From the NCBI GenBank assembly GCA_033439265.1, contig JAVTVX010000020.1, positions 18,866,001-18,930,000 on the forward strand: a DNA stretch of 64,000 bases. The letters are read 5' to 3'. The position numbers were made by a program, and so were the translations under genes. Each line of letters opens with the position of its first letter. Position 1 is the first letter of the stretch. A model generated the notes under the pieces. It was not told the origin of the DNA. It ran no database searches and was given only the letters and a program-made list of their open reading frames with translations. Origin of the DNA: Dillenia suffruticosa (lineage: Eukaryota; Streptophyta; Magnoliopsida; Dilleniales; Dilleniaceae). This document shows positions 10,441 through 22,247 of the stretch, piece by piece.

Positions 10441-11144
10441 TGTAATAGTGTTGTGTTGGGAAAAGTTTGAATTTAGCAGCTAGTTTCTAAACTAACCATT
10501 AAATTCAAACTAACAATTAGTTGAGCAATTTGTCTGAGTCTGCAATAAATGTTAGTTAAAAAGTTAGATTAGTTGAATCAGTTAGGAATGGTTGTAGAAT
10601 CTGAACAAGTGTAATTGTACAAAAGGAAAGTGAAGGAAGGAAGAAATCAAAATTTGGATTTGCTATCTCTTTCTTTAGTTTCTCTCTCTTCTCTCTCTCT
10701 TTCTCTTTCTCTCTCTCTCTCTATTTTTTTTTTGGTACCTGGACCTTCCGGTATATGAGATTTTGCCCCGACAACTCGGAATCGACCTGACTGTCGGAGC
10801 TCATTTGAAAGAGAGATCTCCCAATATTATTTTCTCCGTACCCAATGGGAGTCGAATTCCCGACTTGGTTGAAGGACGAATGTGCCCTTCCCACCTACGT
10901 CAATAAGTGTTGGTCTCTCTCTCCGTCTCTCCTTCTGAATTCTATCTCTTTCTCTTCCTTCCCCCTTTCTAACAACTTCTCAAACAACCTTCATCACCAA
11001 CATCATCCATTTCTCTTGAATTCAGAAGCTCAGATGCCTCCGTTTCCCATTCCACTATTTTCCGATGCTTTGTTTTTTATTCCATGCAACTTTTCAAACT
11101 CCAATGTCTCTTATTGTGTGAGAGGCGAGTCAAGTTGTTTCGCA
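10441..11144 (+). repeat. 3' LTR of Ty3/gypsy element, carrying a SINE
   Basis: It begins TGTAATAG and follows the 5' LTR through GTGTAATTGTACAAAAG, CATCATCCAT and TCAAACTCCAATG to GAGAGGCGAGT. It is longer than the 5' LTR (about 704 against 456 bp), mainly because of the SINE at 10723-10913 and expanded CT repeats (10679-10722). Confidence 0.83.
10723..10913 (-). mobile_element. tRNA-derived SINE inserted in the 3' LTR
   Basis: On the minus strand this reads a tRNA-like head with a box B-like GGGAATTCGACTCCC (plus 10847-10861), then GGGAGATCTCTC, and ends in a poly-A tail (T-run at 10724-10733). The 5' LTR lacks it, so it is a clean later insertion into a CT repeat. The body matches the SINE at 26980-27177 in several blocks (CATTCGTC, TTCGACTCCC, GGAGATC, box spacing). 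Confidence 0.82.
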
Positions 11145-12765
11145 AATTCAACAAGAGCTTGACCCAATGGTTTGGACCGATAAAGAAGAGAACAATAAGT
11201 TCCATAAGGTTAATGACTTTACCCGTTGAGTTGATAATGTTGGAGTCATGTTTGAAGCAATGCCCTTTTCCATTCATTTCAATTGCGTGATGTACTTGTC
11301 TCTTACGGGTTACATGAAGATAAAAGGAAAACCATCATTGGCACAGAAATTAGTGATCCTTTCGGATGGCCTTCAATGCCTTATTGGGAACAACTATCGG
11401 TCATTTATTTTCTCCATTTCTATAATCCAAATATGGCAGTGATGACACTACATGATCTCTTTTTGTTTACATTATATGACTTCAAAATCCTCACAAGAGA
11501 CATAGTTTCTAAGATATGATATTATTTGATAACTATCAAGTTTTTGGGGCCACCTCCCATCACATATATTAATTGGACATACATTTCAAGAACGTTATGG
11601 GATGCATTGGTCAAATGTTTGACTGAAAAGTTTCAATTTTTCCCCCTCTAAGAAAAAAAAAAAAAAACAAACAAAGAATTCTACTTTTATATCTGAGAAT
11701 TTTATTTATCTAGAACAAAATATCTGAAAAAAAAAAAAAAAACTCTTTCCTCACTTTCATTATGCAAAAAGACACCGGAAAATAATCATTCTCTATCTCC
11801 CAAATCACTTTTTTAACTAAAATTTATTCTTTTTCTACATAAATTCATTCTCTTTCCCGTCTCTACAAAATTTCAGTTGCACACTTTATTTATCAAAAAG
11901 CTGATTTCTTCTTATTCCTCTCTCTTCTCTTCGGACCAATAATTTTTTACTGTAAGAATATATATATATATATATATATATATTTATTTATTCATTTTAA
12001 CATTTCCAAACATTGAAATGGTAAAGCAGTAAAAGTAATTCACATTTAAGTTGAAGTGAGAATGGACATGATTTTAATTCTCATTAAAAAAAAAATGGAA
12101 AAACAAACAAGAGCTTTAAATAGTTGAGGATTCTCCTGTCTAAAATGCCTCCACCCATCATCGCTTTAAAACCGTTTGTGGCAAAAGTTTATGAATGGAT
12201 TGAAGTGTTGGATTATAATATTTTAAAACAACTATGGCAACAAATTTTTCTAGTAATAGTTATTATAATTTATACTCATACTTTATTTTTATTTCTATTT
12301 TACTTATTAAAAAGATAAAAAAAAAAGATTAACAAAATTATTATTTTTTAGTCAAAAGAAGTTAAAAATAGGGTTATACTTTCTCCGTTTGATCAAAGGG
12401 TATGAAAATTAAGAATAAAAATGAAATATATATGTGTTATTTAGATTAATGAAATGAGAATAAAGATATGATAATGAAACCTTCAAAATATAAATTTTAT
12501 GAAATTCAAATAAAACATAGACTTCATCCCAAGCCATGCCTGAAACCCAAGAAAAATAACCCCCATTTTTGTCTTTCCAGCCGACGTTCCCTACCACTAA
12601 ACCTATAATTGTCTTCCTTTCTATTATCTCTCTATACTTGATCTGATTTCATGGTTCCGTCATCTTTCTATGATCTCTCTCACTCCTCTGGCAATACTCC
12701 AAAACTCACCGATACGAGAGACATTCTGAAGCGCGTGAGGGAGAGAGAGAGGAGAGAGAGAAATT
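11145..12765. other. Intergenic DNA between retrotransposons
   Basis: No gene recognised. The stretch 11160-11520 has short open frames (for example VSYGLHEDKRKTIIGTE at about 11300) that look like a decayed coding fragment, but I do not recognise the family. A (TA)n run lies at about 11958-11982 and poly-A/T runs are frequent. A GA-rich run (12740-12760) borders the next LTR. Confidence 0.5.
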
Positions 12766-14091
12766 TGATAATATGTAAAATGTTAAATTTATTGTTGATA
12801 TTATGATTTGATTTTGAATTGATTAGTGTTATAATGAATGACTTTTATGATTTTTTTATTTTTAAGGAATCGAAATTAGAAAATTGGATCAAAATAGAGT
12901 TAAAGAGGTATTTTAGAGTTTAATGATTCAAGATATCAATTTGGACCTATGAAGAAAAGAAGAAACTTAACAAATTGGATGATTTTTTGTCCAATTAATT
13001 TTAGTAGAATTTTTATTTTTAGTGAAATTGTCTTTAAGAGTAAAAATTTTAATTTTCCTATCTTAGTGGAGGCTTTCCTTATCATTTGTTGAAATGATCT
13101 TTTGAGACCTAGAGCACAAAAAGAACTCTCCCTCACGTCACTATTCATTCACAAGAGGAGGGGCGGCTACTGCTACTCTCCTTTTAGGTTTAGTTTTTCT
13201 TTTTTTCTTTTCATTCAAGAACATTTTTTTTCTTTCTTTTGTTGATCTCAAGAACATGGTTTCCACCATGAGTGGCTAGTTTTTCTTTCTGATTCAAGAG
13301 AAATTTTCATTTGATTGTTTTCATTTTGAGATTATGTACTTCATTTAATTTCTTACCCTTTTAATTCAAGTATTTGTTGATTTTTGATTTATTTATATGA
13401 AAATTTTGTATTGGTTAATTTGATAATTTAATTCGATATTAATTTTTCTATTGCTATCTAGAATTTTAGTAATCCGTAATTGTCATGAATGAATGGTACA
13501 AGTAGTAACTATATTATTTATGTTTATGGATATGTTATCAGTATTTATGTTTAACCTAAGGAATCGATTGAGCAAATTAAATAATTGTGACTATCTCAAT
13601 TATTTGTATTTTGGTTTAATTATTTTCATAGAAGTTAATGTTATCATTATATTGAAATGGAATGCTATCATACCCAATCGATTAATAATAAATTTTGATT
13701 GGATGCAGGGTTTGGTTAATTAATTTAAGAAAACGCAAAATTTATTACGATTATCCTGATAAATTTAAAGTTAAATGCATAAATTGTAAGAATAATATTT
13801 TTTAACCCATGATCAGTGAAACAATCGAATGTGTAAACCCTTGGATCAGAATTTGGTAAATTGAATTTCTTTTTTAATTTTCAGTATTTTGCTTTATTGA
13901 TTTGTTTCTTAATTTTAGGTTATTAATTTTTGAATTAGAAATTTATTTGATAAACCCCTATTTTATTTTGACAATCATTAAGAAGTTAAGTAATTTAGTT
14001 TCCATAGGATTCGACCTTTACCACTATTGCTACAAGTTTGTTTGTATTGGCGGAATCAGTATTAATTTGAGCGTTTCGACAAACTCATCCA
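12766..14091 (+). repeat. 5' LTR of Athila-type element
   Basis: It begins TGATAATATG and ends CTCATCCA. It aligns with 20962-22247 through long blocks, for example AGAGTTTAATGATTC, AGAAAAGAAGAAACTT, TTGAGACCTAGAGCAC, CATTCACAAGAGGAGG and GTAATCCGTAATTGTC. Confidence 0.88.
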
Positions 14092-14096
14092 AATTT

Positions 14097-14115
14097 TGGT
14101 GCCGTGGCCGGGAAA
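14097..14115 (+). promoter_or_regulatory. Primer-binding site, Asp tRNA type
   Basis: TGGTGCCGTGGCCGGGAAA lies 5 bp after the 5' LTR. It resembles TGGCGCCGTTGCCGGGGA, the Asp-tRNA complement typical of Athila/Tat elements. Confidence 0.82.
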
Positions 14116-14184
14116 CTATATTAATTTCTTAATTGGTACTTTTCACTTATTTACTGATTTTTTACAAGAAAAAAAAGATAGAAG

Positions 14185-15340
14185 ATCGTGAAACAACTTT
14201 AAAGGAGTTGGCTGCACCAAATCTGAATTAACAATTCTTGTGCATCGAATACCCAGCTCTTGAGATAGCATTAGAACTCAAATCTAGCTTAATTCATTTA
14301 CTTCCTATTTTTTGTGGTCTTCCAAGTAAGGATCCACATAAACACTTGAAGAAATTCCATGTTGTCTATTCGAGTATGAAGCCTCAAGATGTGACCAAGG
14401 AACAAATCAAATTGAGAGTATTCTCTTTTCCCTTAAAGATAAGGCGAAGGACCGATTTGTATTACCTATCTCCCAGTTCGATAAATACATGGAATGAAAT
14501 GCAGAAATTATTTTTAGAGAAATTTGTTTTTCCTACATTTAGGGCTGTCAATAGCAGAAAGGAAATATGTGGGATCTGACAGATTAGCGGAGAGACACTG
14601 TATGAATATTTTAAGAGGATCAAACAACTTTGTGTTAGTTGCCCATATTATCAAATACTGAAACAACTCTTGATACAATATTTTTATGAAGGATTTCTAC
14701 CCATAAATAAGAGTATGGTAGATGTAGCCAGTAAAGGAGTTTTGGTCAATAAAATCCCTAAAGAAGCCAGACGGTTAATCTCAAACATGACGGAAAATTC
14801 TCAACAATTTGGGATGAGAGTGGATGGAGTTACAAAATGTATCAATGAGGTAAATCACTCAAAACTGAAAAGTCAAATTTCTCAACAGACTATTTTGGTT
14901 CGTCGGTTGGCTATAGGGCAAATGCAAGCAACCAAGATTTGTAGCATATACTCAATTCCAGGGCATCCTATAAATATGTGTCTATCTTTACAAGAAAATT
15001 CCACTCAATAAGTAAATATAGTAAGAGGATTTCTTGGTCATTCTCAATATACGTATGATCCTTTCTCCAACCATCATAATCCTGGATGGAGAGATCATCC
15101 AAATTTGAGTTATGGGAATCAAGGAGTATAGCCAAAATATCCACTCTAATTTTTTAACAAACCACCACCAGTACCTTCACAATCTTCTAATTCATGTATG
15201 TCTTTAGAGGATATCGTAAAATCTCTTGTGACTAACACTCAACAATTTCAATAGAAAACGAGAGCGAGCATATAGAATTGAAGCACCAGATTTCCCAACT
15301 AGCGACTTCAGTTAGTAGGTTGAAGATATAAAATTCTAAA
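14185..15340 (+). pseudogene. Athila-type gag remnant with zinc knuckle
   Basis: The frame reads ELAAPNLN, ELKSSLIHLLPIFCGL, DPHKHLKKFHVVYSSMKPQ, TKEQIKLRVFSFPLK and WNEMQKLFLEKFVFP. These are standard blocks of Athila gag. Next come LLIQYFYEGFLPINKSMVD and EARRLISNMTENSQQFG, then a knuckle-like CSIYSIPGHPINMC. In-frame stops occur at 14577-14579 (TGA), 15009-15011 (TAA) and further on. Gag would form the virus-like particle. Confidence 0.86.
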
Positions 15341-15354
15341 AAATTATCCTCACA

Positions 15355-16110
15355 AACGGTGGTAAATTCTAAAGAGAACGTTAATGCAATAACGTTGAGA
15401 AGTGAAAAGAAACTTCATTTGAAATTCACTCTATCTAAGAAGGCAGATGAAGGGAAGGATATGGACAAAAAAGATGAACGTAAGCATGAAAATTCAATTA
15501 AGCTAACATTCAAGTCTTGTTTGCCTAATGCTTGTAGTACAATTATGCCACCATTTCCTTGTAGGTTTGAGGAATCCAAGATGAAAGAGTACGAAAAGAA
15601 AGTTAGGAAGACAAAAGGTGATGAGATGAGTGAGAATGTGTCTGATATCATCAAAAGAACTTTACCCGAAAAATATGCGAATCCAGGTATATTCACTCTA
15701 CCTTAAATTATTGATAAGAAAAAAATCGAGCATATCATACTAGATTTAGGAGCACCTGTTAATATCATGCTTTACTCAATTTAAGTGCTCTGAAATTAGG
15801 TTCATTAAAAGAAACTGGAGTTGTTATTCAGTTAGCTAACCTCTCTTATACTTATCCAGAGGGGATTGTTGAAGATATTTTGGTGTAGATTAACGAATTA
15901 ATTTTTCTAACTGATTTTTACATCTTGAAAATAGAATGAGACACTATCATAGATTCTGTTCCACTTCTGTTAAGACGACCATTTATGAAAACAACAAAGA
16001 CTAAAATAGATGTGGATGAAAGTACTCACTCTGTCAAGTTCGATGGCGAAATTGTTAAATTGATTATTTTTTATCTTATAAAGTACCCAAATGAGTGTCA
16101 ATTAATTTAT
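15355..16110 (+). pseudogene. Athila-type protease region remnant
   Basis: It starts with NSKENVNAITLRSEKKL, a well-known Athila junction block. After LPEKYANPGIFTLP there is IEHIILDLGAPVNIM, the aspartic protease site with DLG in the catalytic position, as in this lineage. A PLLLRRPF-like block and TKIDVDESTHSVKFDGE follow with frame changes. No RT motif follows, and the text moves to a post-integrase type sequence by about 16250. Confidence 0.8.
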
Positions 16111-18219
16111 TCTACTGATATTTTTGATTTAATTGTGTAAAAAATTTATGAAAAAAATATGATATTGATTTTGAATTGAATACACAATTATATACGAAGA
16201 GAGAGTTATATGAACCGCCTCCTTGAAGAGAAACAAATAGAGAACGTAAAGTATAAAGACGTTAAACAATTACGATTGTTGGGAGACAACCTAATATTTT
16301 TTTTCTTGAATTTGATTAGTTTGTTATTTGATTTCTTAATTAATTAGGAGTATTTGATTAGTGTCATTAGTTTCTTCTTTTGATTTTTGTAGGTGTCCAA
16401 GATGAAAATTTTAAGAGATGCAATTATTAAGGTCAAGAGATAGACAGAAGATAATTGAGAAGTTGGGCGGAAGCACTCATTTCCTTAAGGCATGATCACA
16501 TTGAATTCTGAAGTCAATTTCACAATCGGCAGAAGCGGTCATTTCCTTAGGGCGTGATCAAGCGATTTTCAGTAGTAACTTTCACAAATGGGCAGAAGCA
16601 CTCCTTTCCTTAGTGTGTGATCATGCAGTTTCCTTCCACAAGAGAGAGAGAGAGAAAGTGATCAAACCTACATTATTTTCAATACTCATTTTCTCTTCTC
16701 CTTCGTGAATCATTCATCTTCTCTCCACTATACCTATCATTAATCTCCATCATGCTTTCCAAATTCACTCCAAATCCACTTCAAACTGTATGATTTCAAA
16801 ATAAAAACACACATTCATTCAAAACCCCCAAATTTCAAACCCACATTTCTTCCAAAAAAAAAAAAATCAAAAACCCTAAAATTTTCATACCCAATCCTCT
16901 CTACAAAGAAATTCTTGACCTAATTTTCTCCACTTCCGCACAAATTCTTGGTCCCCAAAACCCTAATTTGTTGCATCCCCACCCGAACTCCTAATTAAAC
17001 CCTAATTTAATTAATGGGGAAGAAAAGAGTTGTTGAGCACAAGTTTGGCCTTTGCAATCGACAACTTGTTTCATCACCACCCGAAGTTTCAATTCAACAA
17101 ACAAAAGTTACGAACCCCTGCGGAGACCCAATTTCACTTTCATCCAAAGATCAACCTTCTCCATCCGCGACTTCTTCCACGCAATTGTCTCCACTCACCC
17201 CCGCAGCTCCTTCACAGCAACAAAGACCATCAGTTTTAGACCAGCAAACATCATCACCCTAGAGGAGTTTTCTCTCTTTTCTCTTTTTTCATTGTCCTAC
17301 TTTTATATGTTGCATTATGGTGATTTTATGAGTATTACTGCTAGTATAAAATTGTGCTAGTTTTTTTTCAGTTGCATGCTAGTTTCTTTTCTCATTTCTT
17401 ACCTTTTGCATACATTGAAGACAATATAATATTTAGGTGTGGGGAAGGATTTTCATGTCAATGTCATTTCTTCTATTTTTTTTAACTTTGTACTTTTTTA
17501 TTTTTGTCTGATAATAATTTTGAATTAGTATGCATTGTGGATTTGAGTTGAAATGCATGAAAAAGACAAGTATAATTAGTTGTTATTGATAAAATTATCT
17601 TGAGTGTTCCATTGATCTTGATAATTGAATCAAATGAAGATATGATAGATTTGATACAAAATTAAACACTTCTGTAAGATTTTGAGACTTAAGAAGTTAC
17701 TATCAACTTTGTTCTAAATTTTTCTTGATAAGTGTTTATCAATTATAGTATATTTATTCTAAAATTTACTTTGTTATGTTTTTTGAGACCACATTCATGA
17801 GTTCATGCGTTAATATGATGGAAGCACTTAGGTTTATCCCTTTTAACTCTCGAAAATAGACTTCCCATGTATAATATTCCTCCTAGTGAACCCATTTGAG
17901 TTTATACTCATTTTCTTTTATTTATAACCTCATTAATTGACATGTAACTTTCTTTTTACACTTAACCTTTTTTTTCCTTATATCAAAAAAGCATGTGATG
18001 AAAATATGAATTGAGTGGTTATTTGTAAAAGGGAATGAGTAACTTTATTGTGGGATTGTTTTTAGAGATTCAATCATACAATTAGGGTGGTTTGTATATA
18101 CTCCATATTTTTATTCATCCTTGAGATTGTTTTAAAAAAAAAACAGAGAGAAAAGGGCATAAAAAATGAAAAAAAAAAAAGAAAAATTCCCAAGAATTGA
18201 AATTGGATAATTTGGAAAA
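16111..18219 (+). other. Athila internal non-coding region after pol deletion
   Basis: At 16257-16292 the sequence GACGTTAAACAATTACG ... GGGAGACAACCTAATA resembles the segment that normally follows integrase in Athila elements (GTTGGGAGGCAACCC). RT/RH/INT therefore appear to have been deleted upstream of it. Three imperfect 62-63-bp repeats follow (16465, 16527, 16590). The frame at 17014-17262 (Pro/Ser/Thr-rich) has no recognised function. AT-rich DNA continues to the CACTA insertion. Confidence 0.6.
16465..16652 (+). repeat. Three tandem 62-63-bp repeats
   Basis: Units start at 16465, 16527 and 16590. Each contains GGCAGAAGC(A/G)(C/G)TC(A/C)TTTCC, TTAGGGCGTGATCA or a close variant. They lie in the Athila 3' non-coding region. 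Confidence 0.75.
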
Positions 18220-20341
18220 TACTACAAAAAAACAAGTTTTTAGCCACAAATTTAGCGACAAAAATTTAATAAAAATTCGTCGCTAAATTCGTTAGCGACG
18301 AAATTAGTGACGAAAAAATTTTCGTCGCTAATAACGCGTCGCAAAAATTTAGCGACAAAAAATTAGAAATTCGACGCTAAATTTAGCGACGAATAATTTT
18401 TTGTCGCTAAATCCGTCACAAATTTAGCGACAAAAAATTATTTGTAACTACAATTTGCGACGAAAATCTAAAATTTATCGCTAAATTTAATGATGAATAA
18501 TTTTTTGTCGCTAAATCCGTCATAAATTTAGCGACAAAAAATTATTTATCACTACAATTTGCGACTAAAATTTAGCGACGGATAATTTTTCGTAGCAAAT
18601 TTAGCAAGGAAAAATTATTTGTCGCTAATTTAGGGACGAAAAAAATTCGTCGCTAAATTATCGACGGATATAAACTCGTCACAAAATCCGTCGCTAAATT
18701 AGCAATGAAAAATAATGCGCTCCCGCCTGAAGCCGAGCCCGCCCGAGCAAGCATCCGCCAGCACGCCCGCTCGAGCCGGCGCCCACACACCCTCCCTCAC
18801 TTAATTCCTGAAAATTGCCTTTGCCTTTACTCCCACCATGGTTCAAACCCCTGTGCTTTCATAAATTTTTAAAATCTTGTAACCATCAAGCTATATGTTA
18901 GTATCTGTTATAAGTGTTTTTTTTTTTTTACTTATTATCTTTTCTTCACATTTTTCTAATAATAATAAAACAATATAAAATAACAATTTATTATAAAATA
19001 ATAAAATATTAGTTTTAAATAAAATAATAAAATATATAAAAAAAATAATAATACTATTTTTTAAAAAGATAAAATAAAAATAAAATATAACATATTAATT
19101 AAAAATAATAAATGTGATAAATTTTTTTACATAAAAAATAATAAATATATATTAATATTTTATTTTATTTAATTATATTTCAAATTTAACGACAAATTCT
19201 GAAATTTGTCGTAAAATTAGCGACAAATTAGAAGTTGTCGCTGAATTTATCGCAAAATTAGCGACGAAATCCGAAATTCGTCGCTAAATTAATTTATTAA
19301 ATAAAAATATATATTAATATTTTATTTTATTTAATTATATTTCCAATTTAGCGACGAATTCTAAAATTTGTCGCAAAATTAGCGACAAATTAGGAATTTG
19401 TCGCAAAATTAGCGACAAATTAGAAGTTGTCGCTGAATTTGTTGCATCGTCGCTAAATTAATTTATTACATAATAAATATATATTAATATTTTATTTTAT
19501 TTAATTATATTTCAAATTTAGCGACGAATTTCAAAATTTGTTGCAAAATTAGCGACAAATTAGGAATTTATCGCTAATTTAGTGACGAATTTTGAAATTT
19601 GTCGCAAAATTAGCGACAAATTAGAAGTTGTCGCTGAATTTGTCACGAAATTAGTGATGAAATCCGAGATTCGTCGCTAAATTAATTTATTAAATAATAA
19701 ATATATATTAATATTTTATTTTATTCTATTATATTTCAAATTTAGCGACGAATTACAAAATTTGTTGTAAAATTAGTGACAAATTAGGAATTTGTTGCAA
19801 AATTAGCAACAAATTCGAATTTATCGCTGAATTCGTCGCTAATTTTGCTACAATTAGGATTTGTCGCTTAATTCGTCGCAAAATTAGTGACAAAATCCGA
19901 AATTCGTCGCTAAATTAATTTATTAAATAATAAATATATATATATTATTTTATTTAATTATATTTCAAATTTAGCGACGAATTACGAAATTCGTCGCTAA
20001 TTGTGCGACAAATTTGGATTTGTCGCAAAATTAGCAACAAATAAAAATATGTCGCTGAATTCATCGCAAATTAGCGACGAATTCCAAATTCGTCGCTAAT
20101 TTGGGGACGAATTAGGATTTGTGATGGAATTCGTCGCAAAATTAGCTACGAATTCTGAAATTCGTCGCTAATTTTGCGACAAATTCAAATTTGTTGAAAA
20201 TTAGCGACGACTATTTTTTCGTTGGAAATTTTGTTGGAAATAGCGATGAAAAAAGTTTTTGTCGCTAAATTCGTCGCAAAATTGTAAAAAAAAAAAAATT
20301 GTCGCTAAATTTTGTCACAAAAATCGTGATTTTTTGTAGTG
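18220..20341. mobile_element. Non-autonomous CACTA-like DNA transposon nested in the Athila element
   Basis: The right end reads TTTTTTGTAGTG, the inverse of CACTACAAAAAA. The left end reads TACTACAAAAAAAC, so the terminal C has mutated to T. AAA flanks both ends (18217-18219 and 20342-20344), compatible with a 3-bp target duplication, though weak in A-rich DNA. The interior has no transposase. It is packed with TTAGCGACGAAT-type words in both orientations, as expected for CACTA subterminal repeats. The middle holds a short GC-rich stretch (18714-18800) and AT-rich filler (18900-19140). Confidence 0.78.
19138..20010. repeat. Five tandem 165-235-bp units inside the CACTA element
   Basis: Units start near 19138, 19303, 19471, 19691 and 19925 with AATAAATATATATTAATA and TTTTATTTAATTATATTT. 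A cluster of TTAGCGAC/GTCGC words follows in each. The unit length varies because the number of GCGAC words differs. Confidence 0.8.
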
Positions 20342-20961
20342 AAAAAAAATTTTCAAAAGTTTTGATTGAGGAAAGAGATAGTTTTGATTGGGGTACTTTT
20401 CTTTTAGGTTGGATTTGTAATTCATGAGATATGATATGTTTGATTGTGGAAATGGTCTGTATTTCTTGACATATTTCTTTTGATATATTCATAACATATC
20501 ACATTTACCCTCTTATCATATTCTTACCAAAACCCAGTTGCAATGTTTGTAAAGACTCCCAAATTTTTGTTTTGAATTCATATAATTAGTAGTGAAGATT
20601 TGATAAATAAGTAAACTTATGATAATGACATATTATATTTTGATTTCGAGAGTTATTAATAAATTTTCTTAAACACTTTGAATGTATAGAGTGAATTTTT
20701 TATGAGAATATTAAATCTTGATATATTAAATTTTGATGAGATTTTTAAGTTTAATGGGATATTTATCTTTTCTTTTAAAGTTATGATACTAAGATCACTT
20801 ACTTTCTGGATTGTTCTTTTGAATTAAATTTTTCGATGTGTGCTAATTTGAAATTGTTTGAAAATGAATTGAAAGAGGGGAAGGAGTGAAGAAGAGAATG
20901 ATTATGTAGTATTAATCTAATGAATGCTTGAAAACAAGTATTGGTTTGGTATGGAGAAATT
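20342..20961 (+). other. Athila internal region before the 3' LTR
   Basis: AT-rich non-coding sequence continuing the Athila internal DNA after the CACTA insertion. The stretch just before the LTR (GGTATGGAGAAAT, about 20948-20960) would be the polypurine tract but is poor. Confidence 0.5.
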
Positions 20962-22247
20962 TAATAATGTGCAAAATATTAAATTTATTGTTAATATTAT
21001 GATTTGATTTTGAATTCGTTAGTATTCTAACGAATGATTTTTATGATTTTTTTATTTTTAGGGAATCGAAATTGAAAAATTAGATCAAAGTGGAATTAAG
21101 GAGACATTTTAGAGTTTAATAGTTCGAAATATCAATTTGGGTCTATAAAGAAAAGAAAAAGCTTGACAAATTGGATGATTTTTAGTCCAGTTAATTTTAG
21201 TAGAATTTTTATTTTTAGTGAAATTGTCTTTAGGAATAAAAATTTTAATTTTCCTATTTGGTGGAGTCTTTTCTTATCATTTGTTGAAAGAATCTTTTGA
21301 GACCTAAAACACAAAAAGGACTCTCCCTCATGTCACTATTCATTCACAAGAGGAGGGGCGGATGCTGCTACTCTCCTTTTAGGTTTAGTTTTTCTTTTTT
21401 TCTTTTCTTTTAAAAACATTTTTTTTTTCTTTTGTTGATTTCAAGTACATAATTTTCACCATGAGTGGCTAGTTTTTCCTTCTGATTCAAGAAGAATTTT
21501 CATTTGATTGTTTTCACTGTAAAGTTATGTATTTCATTTAATTTTTTATTATTTTAATTCAAATATTTGTCGATTCTAAATTTATTTACATAAAAAATTG
21601 GTATTGGTTAATTCGATAATTTAATTCGATATTAATTTTTCTATTGTTATCTAGAATTTCAGTAATCCGTAATTATCATAAATGAATGGTACAAGTAGCA
21701 ACTATATTATTTATATTTATGAATCTTTTACCAATATTCATGTTTAACTTAAGGAATCGATGGAACAAAATTAAATAGTTGTGACTATCTTAATTATTTG
21801 TATTTTGATTTAACTATTTTTATAGAACTTAATATTGTCATTATATTGATATGAAATACTATCGTATCCAGTCGATTAATGATAAATTTTGATTGGATAC
21901 CGGGTTTGATCAATTAATTTAGAAAAATATAAAATTTATTACAATTATCCTGACAAATCTAAGATTAAATACATGAATGGCGAGAGTAATATTTTTAACC
22001 CATGATCAGGGTAAATTGAATTTCTTTTCTCATTTTCAATATTTTTTCTTTGTTAATTTGTTTCTTAATTTTATATTATTAATTTTTAAATTAGAAATTA
22101 ATTTGATAAACTCTGATTTTATTTCCACAATAACTAAGAAGTTAAGTAATTTAGTTATTGTGGAATTCGACCTGATATCATTATTGCTACAAATTTATTT
22201 GTATTGGGAGAATTAATATTAATTTGACGGTTTTGACAAACCTCACA
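20962..22247 (+). repeat. 3' LTR of Athila-type element
   Basis: It begins TAATAATGTGC (the expected TG has mutated) and ends CCTCACA, followed by AAATT. It aligns with the 5' LTR over its whole length, with scattered substitutions and small deletions, for example at 22005-22020. Confidence 0.87.

Larger units (their letters stand above)
4368..11144 (+). mobile_element. Ty3/gypsy chromovirus-type LTR retrotransposon, degenerate, with nested insertions
   Basis: The element has two recognisable LTRs, a methionine-tRNA-type primer site, gag with a CCHC-like knuckle, protease, RT, RNase H, integrase and a chromodomain-like tail in that order, then a polypurine tract. Every open frame is broken by stops or shifts. 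A Copia-like solo LTR splits RNase H from integrase and a SINE sits in the 3' LTR. The many disablements and LTR differences point to an old insertion. The exact 3' end (11137-11144) is uncertain and I saw no clear target duplication. Confidence 0.88.
12766..22247 (+). mobile_element. Athila-type Ty3/gypsy element, internally deleted, with nested CACTA element
   Basis: Two LTRs of about 1.3 kb flank an Asp-tRNA-type primer site, an Athila-style gag with zinc knuckle and a protease region. AAATT is present on both sides (12761-12765 and 22248-22252), as expected for a 5-bp target duplication. After protease the sequence jumps to the post-integrase non-coding region, so RT, RNase H and integrase are missing. 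A CACTA element is inserted at 18220-20341. The gag-pro frame carries stops, so the copy is non-functional. Confidence 0.88.

Noticed and set aside
17014-17262. 82-residue Pro/Ser/Thr-rich frame in the Athila internal region
   Set aside because: Lies after the pol deletion in normally non-coding Athila DNA, with two overlapping alternative frames and no motif.
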